From Aristolochia californica (Eukaryota > Streptophyta > Magnoliopsida > Piperales > Aristolochiaceae), in the NCBI GenBank assembly GCA_029961685.1, contig JARWKL010000003.1, forward strand, positions 18,222,467 to 18,286,466: a stretch of 64,000 nucleotides of DNA. The letters are read 5' to 3'. The notes under the pieces are model-generated. The model was not told where the DNA came from, searched no databases, and was given only the letters and a program-made list of their open reading frames with translations. The position numbers and the translations under genes are program-made. Numbering within the stretch: the first letter of the stretch is position 1; each line of letters opens with the position of its first letter. Of the stretch, positions 22,715 through 31,599 are shown one piece after another.

Positions 22715-22885
22715 AAAGATAAAAAATATTTGTGGTTGAGAGTCCATGACGGAGGATCTTCATCCCCGTCAAATAGATCAAAATTATTTGTTGTTGGAAG
22801 TACATGACGGAGGAACTTCATCCCCATAAAAAAGATCAAAATTATTTGTGGTTGGAAGTCCATGATGGAGGAACTTATTGCTACA
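22715..22885 (+). repeat. Minisatellite of about 58 bp in the non-autonomous element (2-3 copies)
   Basis: Units contain GTCCATGACGGAGGA followed by TTCATCCCC and AGATCAAAATTATTT. The same unit, inverted, is expanded to seven copies at 27120-27515. Confidence 0.8.
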
Positions 22886-23144
22886 TCTACGGTATCCACC
22901 CCCCACCCCTCCCCCCCTCACCTTTAATGGCTTTGATGACTCCTACCACTTGAGAGTCGTTGTCTTGTGGAGGGACACGGTGGTGGACACTTCAGAGCAA
23001 TGCCGATAGACACACTACCGATAGAAGACTGAGTGTGCCCTACATCTAGCATTAGGACTGGAGTATGAAGCAATGACTTACCGGATAGGAGTATTTTTAC
23101 TCTCACTAATGCTACAGGGCCTCATGGAAGGACGCAACAGCGTG

Positions 23145-23269
23145 AGTGGGAATGTTGGAAGATGAAGGCATATTGGAATATGTGCCATTTTATGTAAAAA
23201 ATATTCTATACATCATTTGCAACAAGCTGGGAGTTCATGTTGTTCTCTCACCCTCAACTTGAGGGGGAG
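23145..23269 (+). promoter_or_regulatory. Two successive polypurine-tract-like sites before the 3' LTR
   Basis: GTGAGTGGGAATGTTGGAAGA near 23141 and CTTGAGGGGGAGTGTTGGAAG at 23259 both read as a polypurine tract followed by an LTR start. Only the second adjoins the real LTR. Both sites also occur at 47474/47591 and, inverted, near 26920/26835. Confidence 0.65.
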
Positions 23270-23711
23270 TGTTGGAAGATAAGCTCAAGCCTACACAACC
23301 AAGGAAGGCCCACTTATCTAAGATTATTATAAGATGGGCCACATGACCAAGGAAGGCCCACAAGATGGGTCCAAGCCCATAAGAAGTAGGACCCACAATG
23401 ATTACCATGAGCTGGCATCCTTATCACATAAGTTGGAAGATCAAGAAGGACTCACAAAAGTATCATATCTTATGGTCACATCAAAGAAGAGTTTTAGTTT
23501 GAGTTATGTTTGTCTTTTATCTATATTACGTTATGTAATTATGTTAGGATTGATCTTTAAGTGTTAGAGTTTGGGTGTAATTGGGACATTGGGTAATTTT
23601 ATTGTAATTGGACTCTACTACCTACCTCTATTATAAATAGAGGTTCACTTACTCTTATTACAACAAGTTATTGATGTCAATGAAGTATTTCACTTTTCCA
23701 TAAATTCAACA
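23270..23711 (+). repeat. 3' LTR of the nested non-autonomous element
   Basis: 442 bp, ends TGTTGGAAG and CAACA, TATA box at 23632-23639, followed by the GACAT duplication. Confidence 0.92.
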
Positions 23712-23716
23712 GACAT

Positions 23717-24154
23717 CGAGATCTCTCTTATGCACCTGGGGACTATGTCTGGCTTCATCTTAAACCCTTACGCCAACTCTCTCTTACAGCTTCCAAGCAT
23801 CATAAACTCTCCCCAAAATTCTATGGTCCATTTCAGATTGTGGATCGTGTCGGTAGCATTGCTTATAGGCTGCAACTTCCCCCGAATGCCAAAATTCATG
23901 GTGTTTTCCATGTCTCCCTTTTGAATCCCTTCAAGGGAGACTCACCTATGTTGCATACCCCCTTGCCGCCATTAGAGGATGGTCATGTGCTGCCAACTCC
24001 AGCTTTGGTTTTGCAGGAACGACGTGTACATGGTTCGTGGGAGATTTTAGTTCAGTGGTCAGAGGTCGACCATGTTGACGCCTCATGGGAACCGTTGGAA
24101 GCCTTCCATGCTGTCTATCCCACCTTCGAGCTTGTGGACAAGCTCTTTCTCTAG
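23717..24154 (+). pseudogene. Gypsy integrase C-terminus with chromodomain-like region
   Basis: This resumes the gypsy reading interrupted at 15169. RDLSYAPGDYVWLHLKPLRQ leads into SPKFYGPFQIVDRVGSIAY and LPPNAKIHGVFHVSLLNPF, the GPY/F module of chromovirus integrases. LVQWSEVDHVDASWEPLEAF then matches the chromodomain-like tail (WxxxxxxxxSWEP), thought to guide insertion to heterochromatin. The stretch is open to a stop at 24152-24154, just before the polypurine tract. Together with the IN core it shows the lineage is a chromovirus. This tail is better preserved than the RT and RNase H parts. Confidence 0.88.
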
Positions 24155-24164
24155 GAGGGGGTAA

Positions 24165-24632
24165 TGTTATGGAATCCATAGCCAGTCGAGTGATTAGTAG
24201 ACGACGTGGGTAAATCATGTAATTTTCTGGTTTAAGCACTTGGTTGGTTTAGTTGTAATTTTCTTTCTTTCAGGGTCCTCGTTATTGGTCTTTCCTTTGT
24301 CCTCAAACCCTAGTCTTCTCTTATTTGGTTTAGATGTAATTTCCTTTATTTTTCAGGGCCCTCGTTATTGGCCTTTGCTTTGTACTTGAACCCTAGTCTT
24401 CTCCTATAAGGGGGACGTCAGCTTGAATGGAATTAAACATTGATCATTAGTTTAATTCAGAGATCAGATTCTCTCTCTCAAAGAGGTCAAAGGTGCAAGC
24501 TTCCTTCGAAAGCTTGATTCTTCTCAGCCATTGGGCGTTCTGAAAATCCCAAGCCTCACTCAAGGATGAATTTTAATCTGGAACCAAAAGGAGATCGTCA
24601 GGTGACTTGATCCATGGGAAGGGAGCTTAACA
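24165..24632 (+). repeat. 3' LTR of the plus-strand gypsy element
   Basis: It starts TGTTATGGAATCC after AGGAGGGGGTAA and ends GCTTAACA, about 468 bp. The next base begins antisense protease sequence of another gypsy element, so this LTR end is an insertion or recombination junction. A TATA-like CTATAAGGGG lies near 24404. Confidence 0.8.
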
Positions 24633-25118
24633 CTTGTGACTGCCCTGTAATAGCACTTGGCGTCCACCCATTGTAAAGCTCATAGTTAAAGTAGAGAACT
24701 CCCACAAGATGGGACTCAATGTTTGTAACCATTTGATGCCCAATACCTTATCAAATCCTGCCAAAGGTATGACAAAAATTTTTTAATGAAATAAAGTCGT
24801 ACCAATTGAAAATTTTACCGCTTTTCTGATCCCATAGGTAGGGACTTTCTCCCCATTTGCCACTGAAACCGTGGCTGTTGGGAGTGGATGGATTAGCAGC
24901 CGAAGATGCTGAGTCATTGTAAAGCTGAGAAAATTGTGTGTGCTTCCCAAATCCACGAGTCCCACAAGTTCTTGGTCCATGACTCGAGCTCTGACTTGCA
25001 TAGTTTTGGCAGATTTCTGCCCAGTAATGGCATTTGGAGAAATTTCTGGTGGGTCCTCCTCAATAGGACCATCACTATATTCTGGTTCTTTGGCTTCATC
25101 TACTTCTAGCCAGAACAA
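24633..25118 (-). pseudogene. Gypsy aspartic protease, minus strand
   Basis: The reading from 25118 contains FWLEVDEAKEPEY, then ISPNAITGQKSAKTMQVRARV and GLVDLGSTHNFLS, the protease active site with Leu replacing the usual Ser of Asp-Ser-Gly. NGEKVPTYGI follows. After a stop near 24783 the reading continues as VIPLAGFDKVLGIKWLQ and LSPILWEFSTLTMSF up to 24633, where the other element's LTR begins. The enzyme would process Gag-Pol. It is the same family type as 12493-12917 and 50728-51200, so three protease copies of related gypsies occur in the window. Confidence 0.87.
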
Positions 25119-26149
25119 CAGTTTAACTTGGTGGCCTGCCCAGTACGATTAATCATAGTTGTAGCACAGGTTCTTGGACCTCCGTTCTACCATCTCCAAA
25201 CTCGTTAATTTTCTGATATACTAAGTTGGTGGATTACTAGGGCATGTTTCGGCTGCCAGAGTAGTGATCGGATTATTTCTGGGCAGTGGTAATGCTGGAT
25301 ATGCCACCTGAGGGGAAGTATTTTGCTGCCCTTTCCAATTCTTGGAAGTGTTCCATTCCCCTTACCAAACTGGCCTTTAATGTTGAAGTCGTTTCCGTTG
25401 TTCCATGGCTCGAGCTAAATTCATTGACTAAGTCAAGTCTGAAGGTGAGTCAAGTTACACCTCTAACCACAGAGATTCATAGAGGCCTACTGTAAATAAA
25501 TTGACCTGCTGGTCGACTCGCACCATCCGACCAACTCTAGCCTATTTTTCTTGGAACTATTTTTGATACAATTCCATAGATGCGGTTTGTCTCAACAACA
25601 CCAAATCTCCCAAGGGGTTGCTGTGGGTGGGATGGCCAAATCTAATTGTGCATAACTCTTTAAATTCCCCCCAATCCAACACTAATCTTTCTAATTCCCT
25701 AGATGAAACCATAGTTGTGCTTCCTCTAGCATGTCGAAGGCGGCTAGTCCTACCTTGTCAAAATCAGTAGTCCCTTGATTTGAAAAACATTTCTCACATC
25801 TATGCAACCAAATTAACAGGTCGACTGACAAGGTAAATGTAGGAAAATCCAATTTTGTATACCTAGGTATTGTGCCTCCACCCTATGGAGCATGGATAGC
25901 AGTGCGTCTGGCAAATAGATCCTCTCTTCGGCTATGCGATTTATTCTCCCCCCTTCGGTCTGGGGTAGTGTGTCTTTTTGCCATGATATCAGACATCATG
26001 CTAGAGAGTCGCTGGAGTTGCAAGTTAATGCTAAGAATTTGTTCCAGTTGCTGCCCATAACTGGCCAATCTCTTCCATTGTTTAACCTGTGCATCCTGCA
26101 CCTCTCTGATTATTCTTCTCAATTTTTCATTGCTGGATATATCCCCCAT
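25119..26149 (-). pseudogene. Gypsy Gag, minus strand
   Basis: The likely start codon is at 26149-26147, shortly after the PBS, giving MGDISSNEKLRRIIREVQDAQ, a coiled-coil-like N-terminus with LRRIIREV and QLEQILSINLQLQRL. The first frame runs open to about 25883. Then decayed capsid motifs (PRYTKLDFPTF, then DLLIWLHRCEKCF) are readable around 25865-25770, followed by many stops. A degraded zinc-knuckle block (GHQVKLLFWLEVDE-like) near 25130 joins the protease. Gag forms the particle and binds RNA. An ATG at 26251 lies inside the LTR and was not chosen. Confidence 0.8.
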
Positions 26150-26172
26150 GTTACCTTGCTTTGATACCAAGT

Positions 26173-26395
26173 TGTTATGGTCCCTTGCCATGGATCGAGT
26201 AACTCGGCGTGGGATGGATGAATCCAGAGTTCGAAGAGAGTTGTTGCTCAAAAGAGCCTCCTTTTGTAGCTATGTTGTTGTTCTTGGTAAAGGGCCGGGA
26301 AGCCCTTGCTGCTCTCGGACAGGAGGGGAATGGCCCATTGCTATTCTCGGCTGAGAGGGTTTGGACCCTTCTAGCTGCTGTCTGGGTTAGGAACT
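26173..26395 (-). repeat. Gypsy 5' LTR, part adjoining the PBS
   Basis: The plus strand begins TGTTATGGTCCC. It matches the opening of the solo LTR at 44560 (GGATGGATGAATCCA) and continues after the inserted element at 29430. Confidence 0.85.
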
Positions 26396-27119
26396 TGTTG
26401 ATTTTCAGAACTTCATGAATTTAGCTCATGGAGAAAAATGGAAAGAAACCCATTGGGAGAAAAATGGAGGTAGAAGGGTTATGGAATTGATTATTCGTTA
26501 CCCTCCCCCTGAAGCTCTATTTATAGATTATGAAACTACTATATTATAATAATACCCCTGAACATAGGGCTTAGAATTTAGGGTTTTAACCCTAGAACTT
26601 TACCTTATTTACATCGATGCCATATCTATGAGATGACCCTTTATTTACCATCCTGCCCTCAATGTATGTGGGCCTATGGGCCTTCTCCTTGATATGTGGG
26701 CCTTAAGCTCATCTTCTTCATCTCTTGGTTGCATGGGTCTTCCTTGGTCTTATGGGCTTTGGCCCATCTTCTAATACACTTGGATATGTGAGCCTTCCTT
26801 GGTCGTGTGGTCTTGGGCCCTATCTTCCAATAGTCCCCCTCAAGTTGGGGGTGAGAAAACAGCAGGAACTCCCATCTTGCTGCAAATGATCTATCAAACT
26901 GTTTTGTATAATATGCCTTCATCTTCCAACACTCCCCCTCACGCTGGTGCTCTCATTCATGAGGCCCAGCTGGTATAATATTAGTGAGAGTAAATCACTC
27001 CTAGCCGCTAAGACATTGCTCTGAAGTCTCCACCTCCACCACCGTGTCCCTCCACAGGACAACAACTCTCAAGCGGTAGATTAATATATGATATTAATGG
27101 GGGGAAGAAACATAAATAT

Positions 27120-27515
27120 AATAATAAGTTCCTCCGTCATGGACTTCCAACTACAAAAAATTGATATTTTTGATAGGGATGAAGTTCCTCCGTAAAGGAC
27201 TTCCAACCACAAATAATTTTGATATTTTTTACGGGGATGAAGTTCCTCTGTCATGGACTCCCAACCTCAAAAATTTGATATTTTTGATGGGATGGAGTTC
27301 CTCTGTCATGGATTCCCAACCACAAAAAATTGATATTTTTGAAGGGAATGAAGTTCCTCTGTCATGGACTCCCAACCACAAATAAATTTGATATTTTTAA
27401 TGGGGATGACGTTTCTCCTTCATGGACTCCCGACCACAAAAAATTGATATTTTTGATGGGGATGAAGTTCCTCCGTCATGGACTCCCAACCTAAAAATTT
27501 TTATTTTTGACAGGG
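27120..27515 (-). repeat. Minisatellite, seven units of about 56 bp
   Basis: Units contain GAAGTTCCTCCGTCATGGACT, then CCAACCACAAA and TTTGATATTTTT. Starts are spaced 54-60 bp (near 27129, 27184, 27242, 27296, 27351, 27411, 27466). It is the inverted, expanded form of the repeat at 22715. Confidence 0.88.
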
Positions 27516-27839
27516 ACATAAATAAATAATGGTATGAGGCGACCTCTTCTTCAATAATAATTTCTCATAAAAAAAGACACAATAGCATAAGCTGAAATGG
27601 GCTTGGGCCCATTTAACTTGACCAAAAATAATCCTTGTAAAATAACCCATGAAATAGTCCAATACACTTACCTAGACCAAATAATATGCTGACCAAGGAA
27701 TCATTAGTCATATTTTCAAAAATAATAATCTAGCCAAAGAAAATATTTACCGAGTCATGCCGAAATCATGGGCATGTGAAAAAAATAAGTGGCTCGATTC
27801 AGGTTGACCTGGACATGAGTTGGCCCGGTCTGAGTTGAC

Positions 27840-28600
27840 TCGGTCTGGCTGGTGCAGGAGCAATACCCTTGGGTTCGCGGCTCGCTGGCTCGCTGGCTCG
27901 CTGGCTCGACGCGGGCGAGTCGAGTCTGATTAAATTTCCTAACTTATGAAATCTAATTTTCTTACAGTATTTCGTTCTCCCCGATTCTCGACGGAAATAG
28001 AGCTCAGCTCTTCAGGAAGAAACTTTCCGGACAGAAACTCCTTAAACCGCAACGGAAAAAGGAAACTCACTCCTTCTGCTGCTCGGCAACGATCCTGGCT
28101 TCGTAAACCAATGGCACCGGACAGCTCAAAAAACTAGAAAGGAATGGACAACAACATAATGATGGAAGGAAATCCCGTCAATTTGTCCGAGATAGTTTTG
28201 GCTTGCCAGCGGATGGTTGTCGATGATAATTCGGCTGGATCGGTGGCCGACTTCTTCTTCTTCTTCGGCCATGGTGGGTCGTCTTGCATTGCGGCTGAAC
28301 AAAATGGCAAACTAGAGAGATCTGAGATGTATCATCACAGCCATAGTGATGAACCGGTGATAATTATCCAAAGATAATGCGTCAAAGGAAATAATCCAGT
28401 GAAACAGAGAGCAATACCAGTATTTAGAGCTAATTCGGACTAGGTTGATGCGACTCAAGCAGAAAAGTTTTTTTCCGCAAGATGTCATCGTCTTCAGCCT
28501 CTCGGCCGAATAGAACTGAAACAACAGACCTTCGGGAGGATATCCAGCGGCGGCAGAGACTCTTCTCGGAAATACGATCATGCACGTATAACTTCCAAAG
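27840..28600. other. GC-richer 5' interior of the minus-strand non-autonomous element
   Basis: It opens with four copies of GGCTCGCT (27880-27908). Short open stretches on both strands (27946-28137 and 28144-28377 plus; 28312-28581 minus) have no recognised domain. It differs in composition from the LTRs and from the other non-autonomous elements here, so captured host sequence is possible. Confidence 0.45.
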
Positions 28601-29429
28601 ATAGATGGCTATCAAGTTGACAAAACTTAGAAGCTGTAATCTGTTGTTGACATTGCAATAGAAAGGAAAGCAAGGACTATCAGCTTAGAAGTCTATGAAG
28701 GTTTTGGACTATCAGCAGGGACGAGAAATCAGAAACGATCAGACAGTTAGATAAACAGCAACAGAGTGGGATGGACTAAATGGGGACGGAGACGAACGAA
28801 AAATAATGACAAGCAAGGATACTGAACTCAAGACTCCAAGGCAGTATGATTTATTCAAAATAAGAAAGAAATAATAATAATAATAATGCAAGAGACTAAG
28901 AAATAAAGAAAGAGAAAAAAAAATATTTTCTAACTCTATAGGGAGGAGAATGAAACCTGAAAAACCATAGTTGGAGTCCTAAAAATCAAAGCTCTAATAT
29001 CATGTTGATTTTCAGGACACCATGAATTTAGCTCTCAAAGAAAAAGGGAGAGAAACCCATTGGGAGAAAACAGGAGGAATAAGGGAAATGTACTTGATTA
29101 TTCCTTACCCTCCCCCTGAAGCTCTATTTATAGATTTATGAAACTACTATATTACAATAATACCCCTGAACTTAGTGTTTAGGGTTTACGGTTTTAACCC
29201 TGGAACTTTAGCTTAATTACATCAATGCCATCTCTATGAGATGACCCTTTATTTACCTTTTTCCATCAATGTATGTGGGCCTATGGGCTTTCTCATTGAT
29301 TTGTGGGCCTTAAGCTCATCTTCTTCATCTCTTGGTTGCATGGGTCTTATGGGCTTGGGCCCATCTTCTAATACACTTGGATATATGAGCCTTCCTTGGT
29401 TGTGTGGGTTTGGGCCCTGTCTTCCAACA

Positions 29430-30030
29430 GGGCTGAAAAGCCTCTAACTTGGGGCAGTCCACAGATGAGAGGTTAGGAGTTCTTAACCTTGCTGCTCTCT
29501 AGTTTAGAGTCTAAAGAACCTCTGGCCTTTGCTGCTCTCGATATAGGGGCTGGAGAGCCTCTATCTTTGCTTGGAAAGAGAGAGAGAGAGAGAGATCCTC
29601 TCTCGCTATTGTGCAGTGATTAGAGGCTAAAGGCCTCTTGTTGAGCTTGGAAAAGAGGAAGAAATCCCTCATTTTAAGTGAATAACAAGATAAAATAGAA
29701 AATCAAAGAGAGAAGAAAGAAATTCAGATTCAAGAGGGAACCTGGTCCTAGAGCTCGTCAAGGAGACCTCCAAACCCTAGAGCTAATCAAGGAGAACTCT
29801 GAGCCCTGTTTAACTTAATTCAAGACTTGCCTTTTCTCATTCTCCTTCCCCTCTAAGTAGGGTTGACACCAACATAGTTTTAGGGTTTAATTTTACAATT
29901 CTGCTCCTGCGGCAATTTAACTTAAATAATGCATAAAAACTAATTTAAAAAAATAAATAAATAAAGAAGTTCACCAAGTGACTCATTGCGCCTCCTGTGG
30001 ATGACTCAGTTAGCTATTGAGTTGTCAACA
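29430..30030 (-). repeat. Gypsy 5' LTR, distal part
   Basis: Continuation of the LTR started at 26173. It ends GTTGTCAACA at 30030. It shares the GGGGCTGGAGAGCCTCTATCT segment with the solo LTR at 44560 and has a (GA)n run near 29579. Confidence 0.82.
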
Positions 30031-30422
30031 TTTGAAGAAAGAGCTTATCTTCATGCTTGAAGGTAGGGATACGTGCCTAAACGTCACCACATCTCCCCAA
30101 GTAGCATATGTGGTATCCGCGTTAACCCTATGTACGACACAAGTGGTGTAAGCGCTGCAATATAACACCCCAGATGGAGAGATTGCGGTATTGAAACCCT
30201 ACACTGTGGTTCTCCCTGTTGGTAGAAAGTTTCCTCTAAAAAAATAATTTTTTTTAAACCATGAACCTCAGTCACTACTACAAACCACCCGATGGTTAAG
30301 CAACCAAACAATAGGGTTGGTCATCCCACAGTTTGAATCTATCACCTGCGCAACTTGGGCAACCGGCTGATTGTTCTTGTCAGAAGTAGACCATGACTTG
30401 CCAACCAGGCGTTTCCCATAAT
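30031..30422. other. Unassigned sequence between gypsy LTR and pyrophosphatase pseudogene
   Basis: Moderate GC. The minus strand has overlapping open readings of about 75 codons without recognised motif. It may be 3' flank or UTR of the pseudogene's parent copy. Confidence 0.35.
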
Positions 30423-31265
30423 CTACTGAACCCATTGTGAGAAGAAACCCACCAATGCGGAAAGTGAAGAAAGTCGAGCTAAAACTAGACACTCCTCTGC
30501 CATGAACTTGATGAAGATGTCGAGTGATGGTCCGGATGTGTTAAGCAGGGGCTCGCCTATACTATCACCAAATCGTTCCAGCTTTGAGGAATTCTGAACC
30601 CTTTGGGCCTAGAGACCGTGCATGCTCAGAGGCACCAGCTTCTAAGTAATTCTTAGCATTATCCCAAGTTCAGCCAGTGTTAGAAGTAGAGATGGCAACA
30701 AGTGCACTAGATTTTTTCCCCATCTGTAAGGTTGCACTGCCCACACCCTTCCTAGTCACGGCGAAGAACGAGTATGGAAGCATTGCACCCACAATCAACC
30801 CTATGAAGACTTTAGGTGTCAAAACATCCACAAGGGAAATTTCAGCACGACTCACAAGGTACCAAGGAGAGCAAACGACACCAGGGTGGCTGAACCAATG
30901 GCAAACCTCTATCCAACAACAGCAGTAGTGGTTTCATCGACATCAAGGGCATTAGTTCTATCGTGTATCCTATGACTTATGCCAGCCAATTCACCAATAC
31001 CTCCAGCATTGTTACTAATGGGACCATATGCATCAATGGCCAAACCAAGCGCAATGGTGCGCAACATTCCAAGAGCTTCCACCGCAATGCCATACATGGC
31101 TGCAAGGCTAAAGCTGATAAAAATGCTTACAACAATAGTAAAAATGGAAATAATGACAGACTTATATTCCAGAGCAAGCCTAACGTTAACATTTGTTGTA
31201 GCACCTATTTGATAGGAACTAGCAACATTGTGAACAGGGCTGCAAGCATTGCTAGTGCAATACCG
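30423..31265 (-). pseudogene. AVP1: Vacuolar H+-pyrophosphatase pseudogene (C-terminal third)
   Basis: H+-PPase pumps protons into the vacuole using pyrophosphate. The minus strand reads [14 protein letters not shown], then [89 protein letters not shown] and TSGPSLDIFIKFMAEECLV, ending in a stop at 30425-30423 near the natural C-terminus. A TAG replaces Lys of the GKG motif near 30908, and frameshifts occur near 30856 and 30600. The residue after TTT is Ala, as in K+-dependent type I pumps. About 280 codons run without an intron-sized gap and homology stops abruptly at 31265, which suggests a 5'-truncated retrocopy. No clear poly-A was seen. Confidence 0.88.
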
Positions 31266-31599
31266 TTTCCCTAAAGGATCATAGCCAAAGAGGAGCATTT
31301 CATCAACTGTGTGAATTGTACACTCCTCTAGATCTGCTTTAGCAGATTCACTAATCAATGATGACCAAGTGACAACATTAGGACGCATATCATCTGAGAC
31401 CGTCTCTTCTTGTATTTCCCATGCTAATTACCACATTGTGGCCTCTACAGAAACCTTTATAATTGTGATATAGGGGATGACATGCAATTTGCAAGCCCAA
31501 CTAATCTTACTTCATCATATTTATGAGGATGGTATATGTCGCCAGATCAGTAGGGACATGTAATATTTGCATTTGATTGTAGATATGCATTGGAAAGGG
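31266..31599. other. Unassigned flank between pseudogene and satellite
   Basis: No coding or repeat signal recognised. The open minus-strand reading upstream of the pyrophosphatase homology has no known domain. Confidence 0.35.

Larger units (their letters stand above)
15170..23711 (+). mobile_element. Non-autonomous LTR retrotransposon nested in gypsy integrase
   Basis: LTRs at 15170-15602 (433 bp) and 23270-23711 (442 bp) start TGTTGGAAGATAAGC and end CAACA. A PBS (TGGTATCAAAGCAGG) follows the 5' LTR, and a polypurine tract (CTTGAGGGGGAG) precedes the 3' LTR. The 5-bp GACAT duplication is perfect. After removing the copia insertion (16819-22562 plus one TSD copy), the interior is about 1.9 kb with no gag or pol motif, so it depends on another element's proteins. 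A close relative lies at 45513-48036. Confidence 0.92.
12493..24632 (+). mobile_element. Ty3/gypsy chromovirus-like element, 5'-truncated, with nested insertions
   Basis: Order on the plus strand is protease (partial), RT, RNase H, integrase, then after a nested insertion the chromodomain-like C-terminus, polypurine tract (AGGAGGGGG at 24153) and 3' LTR (24165-24632). Gag and 5' LTR are missing. The element is split at 15169/23712 by a non-autonomous LTR element that duplicated GACAT. Numerous stops show it is inactive. Confidence 0.88.
26396..29429 (-). mobile_element. Non-autonomous LTR retrotransposon, minus strand, inserted in the gypsy LTR
   Basis: LTRs at 29004-29429 (5') and 26396-26830 (3'). 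Plus-strand ends are TGTTGATTTTCAG and CTTCCAACA (CTTCCAATA on the left copy). A PBS-like site (minus strand TGATATTAGAG) lies next to 29003, and a polypurine tract (plus strand GTCCCCCTCAAG) follows 26830. Flanks GAACT and GGGCT match at three of five bases, so the duplication is diverged or rearranged. No gag or pol motif was found. Its 3' interior resembles that of 15170-23711, while its 5' interior does not. Confidence 0.85.
24633..30030 (-). mobile_element. Ty3/gypsy element fragment, minus strand (5' LTR, gag, protease)
   Basis: Read on the minus strand: 5' LTR (30030-29430 joined to 26395-26173, about 824 bp, split by another element), PBS complement TTTGATACCAA at 26160-26170, gag, zinc knuckle and protease to 24633. 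RT and later domains are missing; the sequence ends at the plus-strand gypsy LTR. A solo LTR of the same family lies at 44560-45366. Confidence 0.85.

Noticed and set aside
27120..27515. CRISPR-like regular repeats
   Set aside because: Units are contiguous minisatellite copies without unique spacers, in a plant LTR element.
30677..31274. Plus-strand frames over the pyrophosphatase region
   Set aside because: Antisense shadows of the minus-strand pseudogene.
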